Source of the DNA: Haplomitrium mnioides
Lineage: Eukaryota > Marchantiophyta > Haplomitriopsida > Calobryales
Assembly: GCA_049999725.1 (NCBI GenBank)
Contig: JBNGIS010032361.1
Coordinates: 1-34,008, forward strand
DNA length: 34,008 nt
Direction of reading: 5' to 3'
Shown in pieces: positions 1 through 9,070 of the stretch. The notes under the pieces are model-generated. The model made no database searches. It was not told the origin of the DNA and saw nothing but the letters and a program-made list of their open reading frames with translations. The first letter of the stretch is position 1. Every line of letters begins with the position of its first letter. Position numbers and translations under genes: made by a program.

Positions 1-1079
1 TGAGCAGCCTTTGTTGCTCTAGTTTTTGTCGAGTGAAAGGAGAAATTTGATTTAGAGATTTTGCGTTTTTGTGTATTGCTCAAACATTTGTCGAGAGGAT
101 TTTTGCAAGGGTTTCAAGGCTGTTTTCTGGTGGAAGTCGCTGCAGGTCCTTGTCGAGCAAAGGTTTGCTCGAGCATAGGTTTTGAGGCTCTCTTATTGTC
201 CAAGTTTGTTGATAACAGATGTGATTTCATTCTGCATATTTCTCAAGAGGCCAAATTGCAAATTGAGAGCATTAGATTTCGTCGAGGGCAGAGCTTCATC
301 GAGTTTCTCATGTCGCAGTAGTGCTAGGGATTTTGAAAATCGTTGAAGAGCAAATTTTGTGGAGCTGCTCTCTTTGAATCACAGCTCCCTACATTTGTGG
401 TTCTGGAAAGGGTGCTGTTGCAATCTAGGTGGACACTCAAGCAGCAAAAGAAAATGCAAATCGTCAAGCAACCTAACTACTCTGATTTTGTCAAGCAACA
501 GGTTTCACATAAGGAATTTTGTCAGGAACTTGCAGAATTTCAGGCATTCTTCTTAGCAATTTTTGCAAGGGCAGTCATTTGTCGAGCTGTAGTATCAAGC
601 ATGGAGGTTTCAGGTGCTGCTTTGAGGCGATTACACAGGGCTCCCCCACAATCTGCAGTTTGGCACTAAGCTACAAGGACTGGGCTGATTTCATTTCGCT
701 CTTACAAATTTGCGTTTGCAGGGCTTCTTCACAGTTTTGTCGAGCAGAATTCGATTATCAAGCAGAGGAAGAAGGTCGTTGTGTTTGTTGAAGACAATTT
801 GCTACAAAACCAACACAACAAATTGAAGAAGTCCTTAGGTCAAATCAAAGGAGGCCTACCCTACATTTGAGCCTAAGAGCAGCAACATTTGTGTGGAGCA
901 ATTGGCTGGAAAATTGCATGATATAAGTAGCTTGTTTCTTTGTGTCAAAAGATTTTTTTTGTGACTTTGTCAAAGAGACAGGTTGGAGATTTGGTAAGCA
1001 GCAAGGGCTTCTCAGTTTTAGTTGCAAGGCTGCCTTAGACTCCTTGTCAGGCAAAGGATATGTAGGAGCACAAGGTTTC
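1..1079. other. Unassigned repeat-like sequence left of element 1
   Basis: No gene is supported here. The open frames are short, overlap one another and resemble nothing I recognise. What can be seen is a phrase like TTTGTCGAG or TTTGTCAAGCA recurring at irregular spacing (near 26, 88, 151, 271, 488, 579, 736 and 966), with relatives such as TTGTCAGGCAAAGG near 1045. This looks like a decayed tandem or dispersed repeat, or the untranslated leader of an old retroelement. Sequence right of element 1 (9076 onward) has a similar flavour (TTTGTGAGCAGC near 9151), as expected if both sides were one stretch before insertion. Confidence 0.4.
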
Positions 1080-2080
1080 TGTCAGCCGGTGGTTTGGAGC
1101 ACTCAAGCAGAATTCACAAAATCAGAAGCATCAACGACACAATAACCCTTGGCAAGTGTGAAAACCTCTCATGAGCCACAGATTACCCTCAAACAGCTAC
1201 TAAGAGCATGGCGCATGAGTCCTAGGAGGGAAACAGGATCATGGCGGAAGAGATGAGGAGAGAACCAGGATCGCCAGCCAGAGGGGGGGGGCCCATTTCT
1301 GAAATTCAAAGCAGGCCAATGAGAGCCCGTGTGTGGGAGGGGAATACGGGAATCGAAGTCTAGGGAGAAGGAAGAGAGTGGCCAGGGATTCTTAAGGGAA
1401 GTACCAGTTGGTGGAAATCCAGAGGGCCTTCAAGGACTCTGTTTTTCTCTTACACATATTGTAGAAATTGTTTGTTCATATATGTGTAGATTAGATTTAC
1501 ATTTTGCATTGTGTTCTAGAGTTTTATTAGCTTAGAAGACATCAGGATAGTTGAGCAGACCCTGGGAACAGCCTTGAAGAGGGAGTCCAATCCCTTGACA
1601 CAAGTTTGGTATCCTGAAGGTAAATGCTCTATGTTTTGATTTTGTTGCATAGAGTAGGAATTAGTGCATTCTAGGATAGTTAGGAATATCTGGACCAATT
1701 TTGTGACCACTCTGAGAGGGGGAGTTCATACCTCTGGTATTGTTCAGTTGTGCAGGTCACCAGCACCATTCCGCCCAAGCACAAATAAGGTAGCAGGGCC
1801 TAAGTCATTGGGTCCTATGAATAAAGCGGAAGAATCACACATAAATTAGTTGGGGGTATGAATGTGGACTTGGGGGTTGCATGAATGTCTGACTTGAGTG
1901 CCACCAGAAGAGAGTGAGTGGCGTGTTAAAGGTTGGGAAGGAAAGGGAGAATCCTTAGAGCCTCAAAGTGGTAACTAACAAGGGGCCATCTCAGAAAAGA
2001 ACCTGAAAGCCCGTAATCCATCCTCCCCTGCGCCCAAAACGGGACCTGAAAAGGTTAAAGCCCGAGACAGGGGAGCGACA
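1080..2080 (+). repeat. 5' LTR of element 1, internally deleted
   Basis: The LTR begins TGTCAGCCGGTGG and ends GGGAGCGACA. Positions 1080-1383 match 4031-4332 of the 3' LTR, and 1384-2080 match the 3' LTR from 7227 onward (minus the solo LTR). The segment corresponding to 4333-7226 is missing. That segment carries the GC-rich hairpins and the only good TATA box, so this LTR is unlikely to drive transcription of the element. The junction has at most about one base of microhomology. Confidence 0.85.
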
Positions 2081-2088
2081 TGAATTTT

Positions 2089-2106
2089 TGGCGCTAGAAA
2101 GAGGGC
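2089..2106 (+). other. Primer-binding site of element 1
   Basis: TGGCGCTAGAAAGAGGGC lies 8 bases after the 5' LTR end. It begins TGG, complementary to a tRNA 3' CCA. Elements 2 and 3 carry the same site as TGGCGCTAGAAGGAGGG at the equivalent place. I do not assign the priming tRNA from memory. Confidence 0.75.
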
Positions 2107-2266
2107 AAAAGGTTTAAAAGCCTAAGGTTTGAAGGCCAAAGGTTTGAAGAAACATGAGACCAATCCGAGCCAGAAACATCACTTTGTGCACCTAAAACTC
2201 AAGTTAGCTTGTGAGGAAGTTACTTCCGAGAAACAGAGCAACTGGGTGTGCGTGTGTTGAGGAAGA

Positions 2267-3661
2267 GTGGCGGCCAGAAGGGGCCAAGTTATCATATTTG
2301 GGAGGAGTAAAAGTTTTTCCTCAATTGGGGCAATGGACCATGGCCATGGGAGAAGGAAAAGACGGGCTAAGGATGTGTCAGGATATTCTTCAGATGGTTC
2401 AAGTAACAATGAAGACATAGAGGAGAGGTCTGCATCTACCGTGGAAAGTGACAGTGACTCCGCTAGCAACAACTCCGATGAACCACGATCTTTGAGAAGG
2501 AAGAAGCAAAGGCGGAAACGAAAGATCAAAAGGGCTGCCAAAGAAGAGGAAGCTTGCTTAGCGGAATTAAGCTCAAAGATAGAGGTCATGCAGGCCCTCC
2601 TTGCGAGCATCATGCCAAATCTTGAGAGAGCTAAACAAACAGATGAATGGGTCGCAACTGGACCACCAAAGAGAACCGTTATGGTGTGCTGGAATTGTGG
2701 CCAGCCTGGACATGTTTCCCCCAACTGCCCGGAGCTATGGGGGCAAAAGTATGAGTGCCCAATTACAATGCATTCCCAATATGAAGAGGAGGAAGCAGTC
2801 TGGGTGAAGGAGGAGACCTCTGCCTCAAAAGAGTGTTGTCATGTAAAAGCCAAAGCTAAATCCCAGTCTCACCGGAAGAGCAAGAGCCAGAAAAGACGGA
2901 AGGCTAAGAAGGGTACAAATCAAGTGTGGTTATCATATATGAGCGATTCTGAATACGAGGCGGAATACCCCACCTGGTTCTACCAGACACAAACCGAGAA
3001 AAAGGGAGAGCTGGTTGGCGGCTTGGAGGCAACTTACGAAGAGAAGGCAGACGGAGAGGACCTGAAGCATGTCCCGAAACTGCAATGGCTAGGGGAGCCA
3101 ATTGAGCTCAAGAAGGTAGAAGCATCCCTGGTCGCGGTGCAGAATCTTACCCCTTGCATCGTTCGAGCTAAAGCGGATGAATCGGAGCCAGAAGAAGGGG
3201 AATCTGCGCACCAATCGACGGACCAGGGAGGGGCCCCACCAGAGCACGGAAGAGATGGCGCAACTGAACCTCATCTCCCCCAAGAGGAGGACCCACCAGA
3301 AGACCAATGTTGGTCAAGCCCCGAACCCGAACTACGAGGGGAGCCGACATTGGTGTACCCGGATGAAGGAAGTCATGACGAGCACCTACCAAGTGTCGTC
3401 GAGTTAGAGCCTCCTCACGTGGTGGAATGCCCGATAATGAAAATAATCAGTTGCAGCCCAGAGGATCCGAAGGTAGCGGAAGATGAGCCCAATCTCAATC
3501 CAGAGAAGAAGCTCACCTTAATGCAGCCCAAGGATCATGGTGACAGGGAAGGAATTGTTACGGGAAGCCTCGTCACCACCAACATTGTATGTAACTGTAA
3601 GGTTACAGGCCCGAAGTACAGTACCTTTGCATATGCCTGTCTGATCAGCTGTTCCATGTAG
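2267..3661 (+). CDS. Gag-like zinc-knuckle protein of element 1
   Basis: A 464-codon ORF in the internal region. Order of parts: a basic patch with KRRAK near residues 30-35; an acidic Ser-rich stretch (about 38-75); a strongly basic stretch (78-92); a possible short helix (98-120); one CCHC knuckle, CWNCGQPGHVSPNC, with C141, C144, H149 and C154; a Lys/Arg-rich linker (about 190-215); and a long acidic, Pro-rich part to about 430. The knuckle indicates nucleic-acid binding, as in retroviral nucleocapsid. I see no capsid (CA) fold signature and no protease. The likely true start is Met23 at 2333: the equivalent Met is kept in all three elements, whereas the stretch from 2267 is out of frame in element 2. 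The ORF ends at TAG 3659-3661 where element 2 has TGG; homologous tail sequence continues downstream, so this copy is probably truncated. Confidence 0.75.
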   Translation: MAARRGQVIIFGRSKSFSSIGAMDHGHGRRKRRAKDVSGYSSDGSSNNEDIEERSASTVESDSDSASNNSDEPRSLRRKKQRRKRKIKRAAKEEEACLAELSSKIEVMQALLASIMPNLERAKQTDEWVATGPPKRTVMVCWNCGQPGHVSPNCPELWGQKYECPITMHSQYEEEEAVWVKEETSASKECCHVKAKAKSQSHRKSKSQKRRKAKKGTNQVWLSYMSDSEYEAEYPTWFYQTQTEKKGELVGGLEATYEEKADGEDLKHVPKLQWLGEPIELKKVEASLVAVQNLTPCIVRAKADESEPEEGESAHQSTDQGGAPPEHGRDGATEPHLPQEEDPPEDQCWSSPEPELRGEPTLVYPDEGSHDEHLPSVVELEPPHVVECPIMKIISCSPEDPKVAEDEPNLNPEKKLTLMQPKDHGDREGIVTGSLVTTNIVCNCKVTGPKYSTFAYACLISCSM

Positions 3662-3865
3662 GTGTGTGTTGGGCGTACCCCCAAGCCAAGGGAGACAGAC
3701 CACCAAAGGGGTCACAAGTCTGAGGGTGGGTTCACGGTGTAGAAGGGAATGCAGCAAGGCATGTTGCTGCAGAGACCTCATATTCCCCTCAAACCAAAAT
3801 GTGGAAGCACAACTTTTGTATGGGATCCAAGAAAGAGGCTGACAAAGGAGAATTCGCACAGGTAA
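3662..3865 (+). pseudogene. Conserved C-terminal tail of the gag-like ORF, cut off by stops
   Basis: Same frame as the ORF ending at 3661. The residues match the C-terminus that is open in element 2, including the tail motifs GMLLQRPHIPLKPK and TTFVWDP. Two stops interrupt it: TAG at 3659-3661 (TGG in element 2) and TAG at 3740-3742 (CAG in element 2). The frame ends at TAA 3863-3865, which overlaps an intron-like donor. Protein from this part is not expected unless stops are read through. Confidence 0.65.
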
Positions 3866-3929
3866 GTTGTTTGTGTGTGTGTGTGTGTGTGCTTTGTGGG
3901 GAGGGCGTTTTGTGGGGTTGTTTTTGCAG
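3862..3929 (+). other. Intron-like segment near the 3' end of the internal region
   Basis: CAG precedes GTAAGT at 3862 and TTTTTGCAG ends at 3929, giving a 68-nt GT...AG segment with a TG repeat inside. Element 2 keeps the GTAAGT donor (about 20957-20962) but has GCAC where the acceptor AG would be. The ORF stop TAA lies within the donor, so splicing would remove it and add only a few codons before the next stop. It may be a real small intron or a fortuitous TG-rich tract. Confidence 0.35.
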
Positions 3930-4017
3930 GAGTTACAGAATTCGAGCTAGTGACCAGTAGCAGAAGCACCAAAAAATTGAGGGAGAAGAAGTGTGTTCGC
4001 GGGGACGTGTCACACTT

Positions 4018-4027
4018 GAAGGGGGAG
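4018..4027 (+). other. Polypurine tract of element 1
   Basis: GAAGGGGGAG followed by TTA lies directly before the 3' LTR start. Element 2 has the identical tract at its 3' LTR and element 3 a close version. It is the expected plus-strand primer. Confidence 0.8.
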
Positions 4028-5617
4028 TTATATCAGCCGGTGGTTTGGAGCACTCAAGCAAAATTCACAAAATCAGAAGCATCAACGACACAATAACCCT
4101 TGGCAAGTGTGAAGACCTCTTACGAGCCACAGATTACCCTCAAACAGCTACTAAGAGCATGGCGCATGAGTTCTAGGAGGGAAACAGGATCATGGTGGAA
4201 GAGATGAGGAGAGAACCGGGATCACCAGCCAGAGGGGGGCCCCATTTATGAAATTCGAAGCAGGCCAATGAGAGCTTGTGTGTGAGAGGGGAATACGAGA
4301 ATCAGAGCTTGGGGAATAGGAAGAGAGTGGCCACTATGGCAAAGCGATCGTAGGAGGAAGAAGAACGGATCCACCACGACGAAATCCGAAGGCACTCTGA
4401 AGAAAGTCAGATCGCGGGGGTCCTGCAGCGGCCACAAATCGGGAAGCAAGGATCAAGGAGGAAAATGAGAAGGTGAGATCGTCACGAGGGCAAGCAAGGC
4501 CAAGGAAGCGGGACGCCTCGATCCTGCAAGTAGGAGTGCGCCCTGCAAGGGCCGATCGAACTCTTCCATTCAACTCCGCGAATCCTAGCAGAAGTGTGGA
4601 GTCCCCGGAAGGCCCGCGAGATTCCACGGAAACGTGGCGTCTCCGGAGCACTTCGTAGGATTCCACGAATGACATGGTGGCACCAGGAGGCCCGAGAATC
4701 TGCGGAAAGGCGCCTCCCTAAGTGGGGATCCCACTTAGCAGAGTTTCGATCCATCTTACGACGTGGGGACCTCGGTTAAGAGGGATCTGCGAGGAATCCA
4801 ACCGGGGAGCAAGGAAGAAGGCCCAAAACAGCGACTTAGCGAGGGTCTGGCCGAAGGAAAATGAGAGAGGGCCAAAAAAATGATACATCGGAGATCCGAG
4901 CGGAGGAGGAGCAAGGAAGCTGAAGGGGCGGCTTAGCGCGGATCCGTCAAGAGGACACACAAAGGAGAGCCGAAAGGGGGACAAATCACCAAGCGGGCCG
5001 ATGAAGAGCGAGTGAAGGCGAAAAGGCAACTTGTCATCGATCCGGTTCAACGAGGCGCATCAGTGGTGAAACAGTGATCCATCGCAAATTTTCCAATGGG
5101 AAGAAGGCTGAGCCAGAAGGGCGATATGGCGCCAATCCAATTGGGAGAAACGAAGGGTACGCCGAAAAGACAATCTATTGGTGAATCGGGTGGCAAGATG
5201 AGGGCGGCCAAAAAATCAAGATAACGTCGGTGCGACCGACGGAGGAGCGAGCGGCGCCGAAAGGGTGACTCTTCGTAGCTTCAGCAATCACAAGGGTGAA
5301 AGTTTGACGTGGTGCGGTCGGCATTCGAAAGTTTGAAAGGGACGAACGGTCCGAAAGGGCATTGTAGTTCTTATATCAAGCTTTCAGAAAGGTTAACGTA
5401 GATAGCCTCATACACATGCATAGTTCTTACTTCGAAGGTACGACGAAATGGCGACATCAACATAGTTCTTATTCGGCGAGCGGGGTAAGTCCGCAACGGC
5501 TCTTTGAATGACATGGCGAGCGTAGGGAGTCCGCGAAAGGGCTTCGAAAACGTGGCACGTTGAGAAACTTGGTAGGTTTTTTGATGGTCAACTTCAGAAG
5601 AAAGGGTCCGCGCGATG

Positions 5618-5650
5618 GTCTGCCTACCCCTTTGCGGGGCGGCGTCAGAC
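5618..5650 (+). repeat. GC-rich hairpin module, copy a
   Basis: An imperfect inverted repeat. Outer arms are GTCTG and CAGAC, inner arms CCCC and GGGG, around a short TTTGC loop. It is followed directly by GACGTGGC. Related copies occur at 5717-5749 and 5881-5912 and in the LTRs of elements 2 and 3. Confidence 0.65.
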
Positions 5651-5716
5651 GACGTGGCGCCTTGGGAAGCACGCAAGGGGTTCCGTGGGTCAACCTCGGA
5701 AGGAAGTCAACCGACG

Positions 5717-5749
5717 GTCCGCCTACCCCTTTACGGGGCGGCGTCAGAC
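5717..5749 (+). repeat. GC-rich hairpin module, copy b
   Basis: Same module as 5618-5650, with loop TTTAC and a partly degraded outer arm (GTCCG against CAGAC). Confidence 0.6.
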
Positions 5750-5880
5750 GGCGCCCTTTGAAAGATGTGGCGACTCTAGGGACCCCGAAGCAACTCACGA
5801 GATACGCGGCGCAAGGAGAAGAGTTCATCAGACCTCGGGCAACATGCGGGTCAACTGCGGAAGGAGCGGTCAGCGCGACA

Positions 5881-5912
5881 GTCAGCCTACCCCCTTGCAG
5901 GGCGGCGTCAGA
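5881..5912 (+). repeat. GC-rich hairpin module, copy c
   Basis: Third copy, about 70 bp upstream of the TATA box. The inner GGGG arm is altered to AGGG, so pairing is weaker. Confidence 0.55.
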
Positions 5913-5979
5913 TGATGGTGCAGCAAAGGATGTGGCACGCGAAGAGTGAAGTGGGATCTATGGGGGAATCTGTGGAGAT

Positions 5980-5987
5980 TATATAAA
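5980..5987 (+). promoter_or_regulatory. TATA box of the element 1 LTR
   Basis: TATATAAA in an otherwise GC-rich stretch, shortly downstream of the hairpin and ACGT modules. Transcription would start about 30 bp further on, giving a U3 of roughly 2 kb. The aligned region of element 2 (near 17530) has lost it. Confidence 0.5.
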
Positions 5988-6339
5988 TTGGGCTCTGCAA
6001 GGCACTTCGAAACTCGGTTTTGAAGAACCTCTTTGGAATTGGTTCCGCGAGAATCTGCAGAATCTCTTCCCACAAGATCCTCGTGAGATTGTCGTTGTAC
6101 TTGTCTTTCTCAATCACTTGAAGAGACACGCGGCTTGATTTCCTTTTCCGGGGTAACTGGATTAACTAACGAGGGAGCCACACATCGCATTCTCCCACTT
6201 CGAGCTCAACAGCCATAACGACTATTCATCGGATCGGGCTCGGAGGATCAGCGCTTGCAGGGGGTATACATTGTTGGCCTTCGATTATGTTCAGGTTGAT
6301 GCACAGGCAATCTCAGGGCACAAGGCGACTACACACAAA

Positions 6340-6958
6340 GGGGAATCGCAACGAGGGGGGCTAGAGTGGGAATTCAGTGAGAAGACCACGTGAAGGGAGT
6401 GTACTAGCTCTAGAGGGGCCGGGGGATTCAGAGGAGGACTGGAGGGACGCCGAGGATTGCAAAGTAAGGAGCTCTAGATGCTTGGGCGATTTAGGTAACC
6501 TCATCCTTGCAGGTGGACTAGGGCGGAGGTGTATCGATACGAGGTTTTGAAGGGATTCAGGCCAGCTAAGACTTTGAGAGAGGCCACTATGGGAGGACTT
6601 GAGTCGTCTCTGCATTCTCTGTGTAGGAGCATCACGATCTGAGGACAAGAAAATCGCAACAAGGGGCGGCTGGAGTGAGAATCCAATGAGAAGATCACGT
6701 GAAGCGGGTGAACTAGCTCCAGGGGAATCCAGGGATTCAGAGGAGGACTGGAGGGGCACCAAGGATTGCAGAGTGAGGAGCTCTGGATGCTCGGGCGATC
6801 CAAGTGACCTCATTCTTGCAGGTGGACCAGGGCGGAGGTGTACCGATATGGGGATCCAGAAGGGATTCTTCCTGGTTCTAACTTCGAGAGAGGCCGCCAA
6901 GTGAGGAGCTTGGGGTTGTCTCTGCCATTCCTTGTGTGTGAGCATCAACCCAGAGTGT
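6340..6958 (+). repeat. 309-bp tandem duplication inside the element 1 3' LTR
   Basis: The block from about 6344 repeats at 6653 with a 309-base offset (AATCGCAAC... and GGATTCAGAGGAGGACTGGA anchor both copies). Copies differ by roughly 15%. Element 2 has one copy (about 17930-18210). The 228-codon minus-strand ORF over this block is a by-product of the duplication. Confidence 0.7.
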
Positions 6959-7618
6959 TGGGAGTACACTCTGGTGTGTTTCTTCAAGTGGAGATGAGAG
7001 GGGGGGCCTGCATTAGTGCTTGCGCACTGCGTGGGATGACCCGTCAAGGCTCGGAGGTGGAGTGAGCTACCTACAGCAGAGAAAGCTGTCTTCCAGAGGT
7101 GGAAGTCAAAGAAACTCTCTTCCTAGCCTGAGGAAGTAAAAGCAGGGCTTCTCGCGAGGGAAGTTAAAAAACTATCTAGAGGGGAGGGTGTGTGGGTGGT
7201 TGCTGGGCTGCAGGTTGTAAGGCAGCAGGGATTCATAAGGGAAGTACTAGTTGGTGGAAATCCAGAGGGCCTTCAAGGACTCTGTTTTCTCTTGCACATA
7301 TTGTAGAAATTGTTTGTTCATATATGTGTAGATTAGATTTACATTCTGCATTGTGTTCTAGAGTTTTATTAGCTTAGAAGACATCAAGATAGTTGAGCAG
7401 ACCTTGGGAACAGCCTTGAAGAGGGAGTCCAATCCCTTGACACAAGTCTGGTATCCTAGAGGTAAATGCTATCTGTTCTGATTCTATTGCATAGAGTAGG
7501 AATTAGTGCATTCTACGATAGTTAGGAATATCTGTACCAGTTTTGTGACCACTCTGAGAGGGGGAGTTCATACCTCTGGTATTGTTCAGTTGTGCAGGTC
7601 ACCAGCACCATTCTGCCC

Positions 7619-8762
7619 TGTGAAGGCATGAGATGTTTGAGAGAATTTTAATGAGATTAGTGCCCTGTCATAGAATGGGATGCATTTTGATGAAGTATGG
7701 AGAAGACTTAGAAGTTATGAGGAGAAACTTAGATTTAATCGGTTTTCTTTAATATGTGTAGAATTGAGTACAGAGTACATTTTGTTCTTATTAGAAATGT
7801 TTAGAAGCTGATATTTTATAAAGGGATATAATAGTGCTTAAGTAATTAGTACCAATTTACAGAAGTGAAAAAGCTATTGTAAACCGAAAGTTATAACCGG
7901 TCAAAGTTACAAAAAATGAGATGCGGAAAAGTCAAAACAGAGAGTATCTACAAATATTATTATATGGGTAGAAAGCTTACTTGACAAGCTTTCCAACAAG
8001 GTATAGTACAGGCGAATTGACTTAGTATTAATGATTTTATAGAGATTCTTTTAGAATAGACTAAAGAGGAGAAAAGTCAAGAAAAGTCAATTTGTTCTTT
8101 GACTTATTCTTTGAGGGAATCTCGAAGTATCATCTTAGGAATTGTTTGTAGGGACAAATACAAGGTAGAAAAGTCTTGGACCAATTGTTGAGATTCTTTG
8201 ACAAGAGAAGCTCCAAATGAGAAGCTTCTTCTTGAAGAAGAAAACAAAAGGTGGAGATACTTGAGGAGCACTTGTAGGAATTAATAATTAGAGAGATAAT
8301 CACCATAGATTCTTTACCTAGGGTGATAGAATATTTAGTTTTACTTCTAGTAATTATCTAGACTAGTATATAAAGAGGAGGAGAAGAGAGGAGAGGAGGT
8401 TGAGCTTGAGTTGGGACTTGGTTTTCATTTGGAGATTTTAGATTTGAGAGTTGTGAGAGACCTTTGGAGAAGCGCTTGGAGGAGCTACTTTGAAGACTCA
8501 TTGGAGGGCACTTGAGGGGTAGTCTTTCACAGAGTGAGGAGTGTGTTGAGAGTTAGAAGGGTGAGAGCAAGAGTGTTTTGTGTGAGAGAATTTGGAGTAA
8601 AGAGTGAGGATTTCCACAATATTTTTCTATTGAGTATTCTTTCTTTGTAGAATTTGTTGTGTATTGATGATTACAGCCACACTTCAACCCACCTCTCATA
8701 TTCAATGTGCACTCAACATCAAAGTCATATGAGGAGAAACCGGCGAAGCCTCTAGCTTCACA
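7619..8762 (+). mobile_element. Solo LTR of an unrelated retroelement
   Basis: A 1144-bp insertion interrupts a sequence that is continuous in the 5' LTR near 1775 and in element 2. It begins TGTGAAGGC and ends AGCTTCACA, with perfect 7-bp terminal inverted repeats TGTGAAG/CTTCACA, and is flanked by GCCC on both sides (7615-7618 and 8763-8766). It has a TATA box (8367) followed by a purine-rich leader and no coding sequence. This fits an LTR left after recombination of a full element. The base composition is AT-richer than the surrounding LTR. Confidence 0.7.
8367..8374 (+). promoter_or_regulatory. TATA box of the solo LTR
   Basis: TATATAAA followed by a GA-rich leader (GAGGAGGAGAAGAGAGGAG), about 390 bp before the LTR end, as expected for the start of the R region. 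Confidence 0.5.
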
Positions 8763-9070
8763 GCCCAAGCACAAATAAGGTGGCAAGGCTTAAGTCATTG
8801 GGTCCTATGAATAAAGCGGAAGAATCACACACATATCAGTTGGGGGTATGAATGTGGACTTGGGGGTTGCATGAATGTCTGACTTGAGTGCCACCAGAAG
8901 AGAGTGAGCGGCATGTTAAAGGTTGGGAAGGAAAGGGAGAATCCTTAGAGCCTCAAAGTGGTAACTGGCAAGGGGCCATCTCAGAAAAGAACTTGAAAGC
9001 CCATAATCCGTCCTCCTCTGCGCCCAAAATGGGACCTGAAAAGGTTAAAGCCAGAGACAGGGGAGCGACC

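Larger units (their letters stand above)
1080..9070 (+). mobile_element. Element 1: non-autonomous gag-only LTR retrotransposon
   Basis: This is a complete LTR element read from repeated ends. The 5' LTR is 1080-2080, the internal region 2081-4030 and the 3' LTR 4031-9070. A primer-binding site follows the 5' LTR and a polypurine tract precedes the 3' LTR. The only internal coding potential is a zinc-knuckle ORF; there is no protease, RT, RNase H or integrase. Flanking 5-mers are GTTTC (1075-1079) and ATTTC (9071-9075), a target duplication with one mismatch. The LTR ends have drifted: the 3' LTR starts TA instead of TG and ends CC instead of CA. The 5' LTR lacks 2.9 kb, and the 3' LTR holds a foreign solo LTR. 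The architecture matches TR-GAG elements as I know them; mobilisation would need pol in trans. Confidence 0.85.
4031..9070 (+). repeat. 3' LTR of element 1, interrupted by a solo LTR
   Basis: It starts TATCAGCCGGTGG (TG mutated to TA) and ends GGGAGCGACC (CA mutated to CC). Without the insertion at 7619-8762 and its 4-bp duplication it is about 3.9 kb. It aligns with the LTRs of element 2 over most of its length. It contains three GC-rich hairpin modules, a TATA box, and a 309-bp tandem duplication that element 2 lacks. The open frames inside it are not conserved between copies. Confidence 0.85.

Noticed and set aside
2179-2724. 181-codon minus-strand ORF opposite the gag-like ORF
   Set aside because: Antisense shadow of a biased coding region; its counterpart opposite element 2 covers a different extent.
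3868-3891. TG microsatellite as a separate feature
   Set aside because: Short and inside the intron-like segment; related TG-rich sequence occurs at the same place in element 2, so it is part of the element.
6361-7047. 228-codon minus-strand ORF with internally repeated Ser/Leu/Pro-rich sequence
   Set aside because: It overlies the 309-bp LTR duplication on the antisense strand; element 2 has no equivalent. It is a by-product of the repeat.
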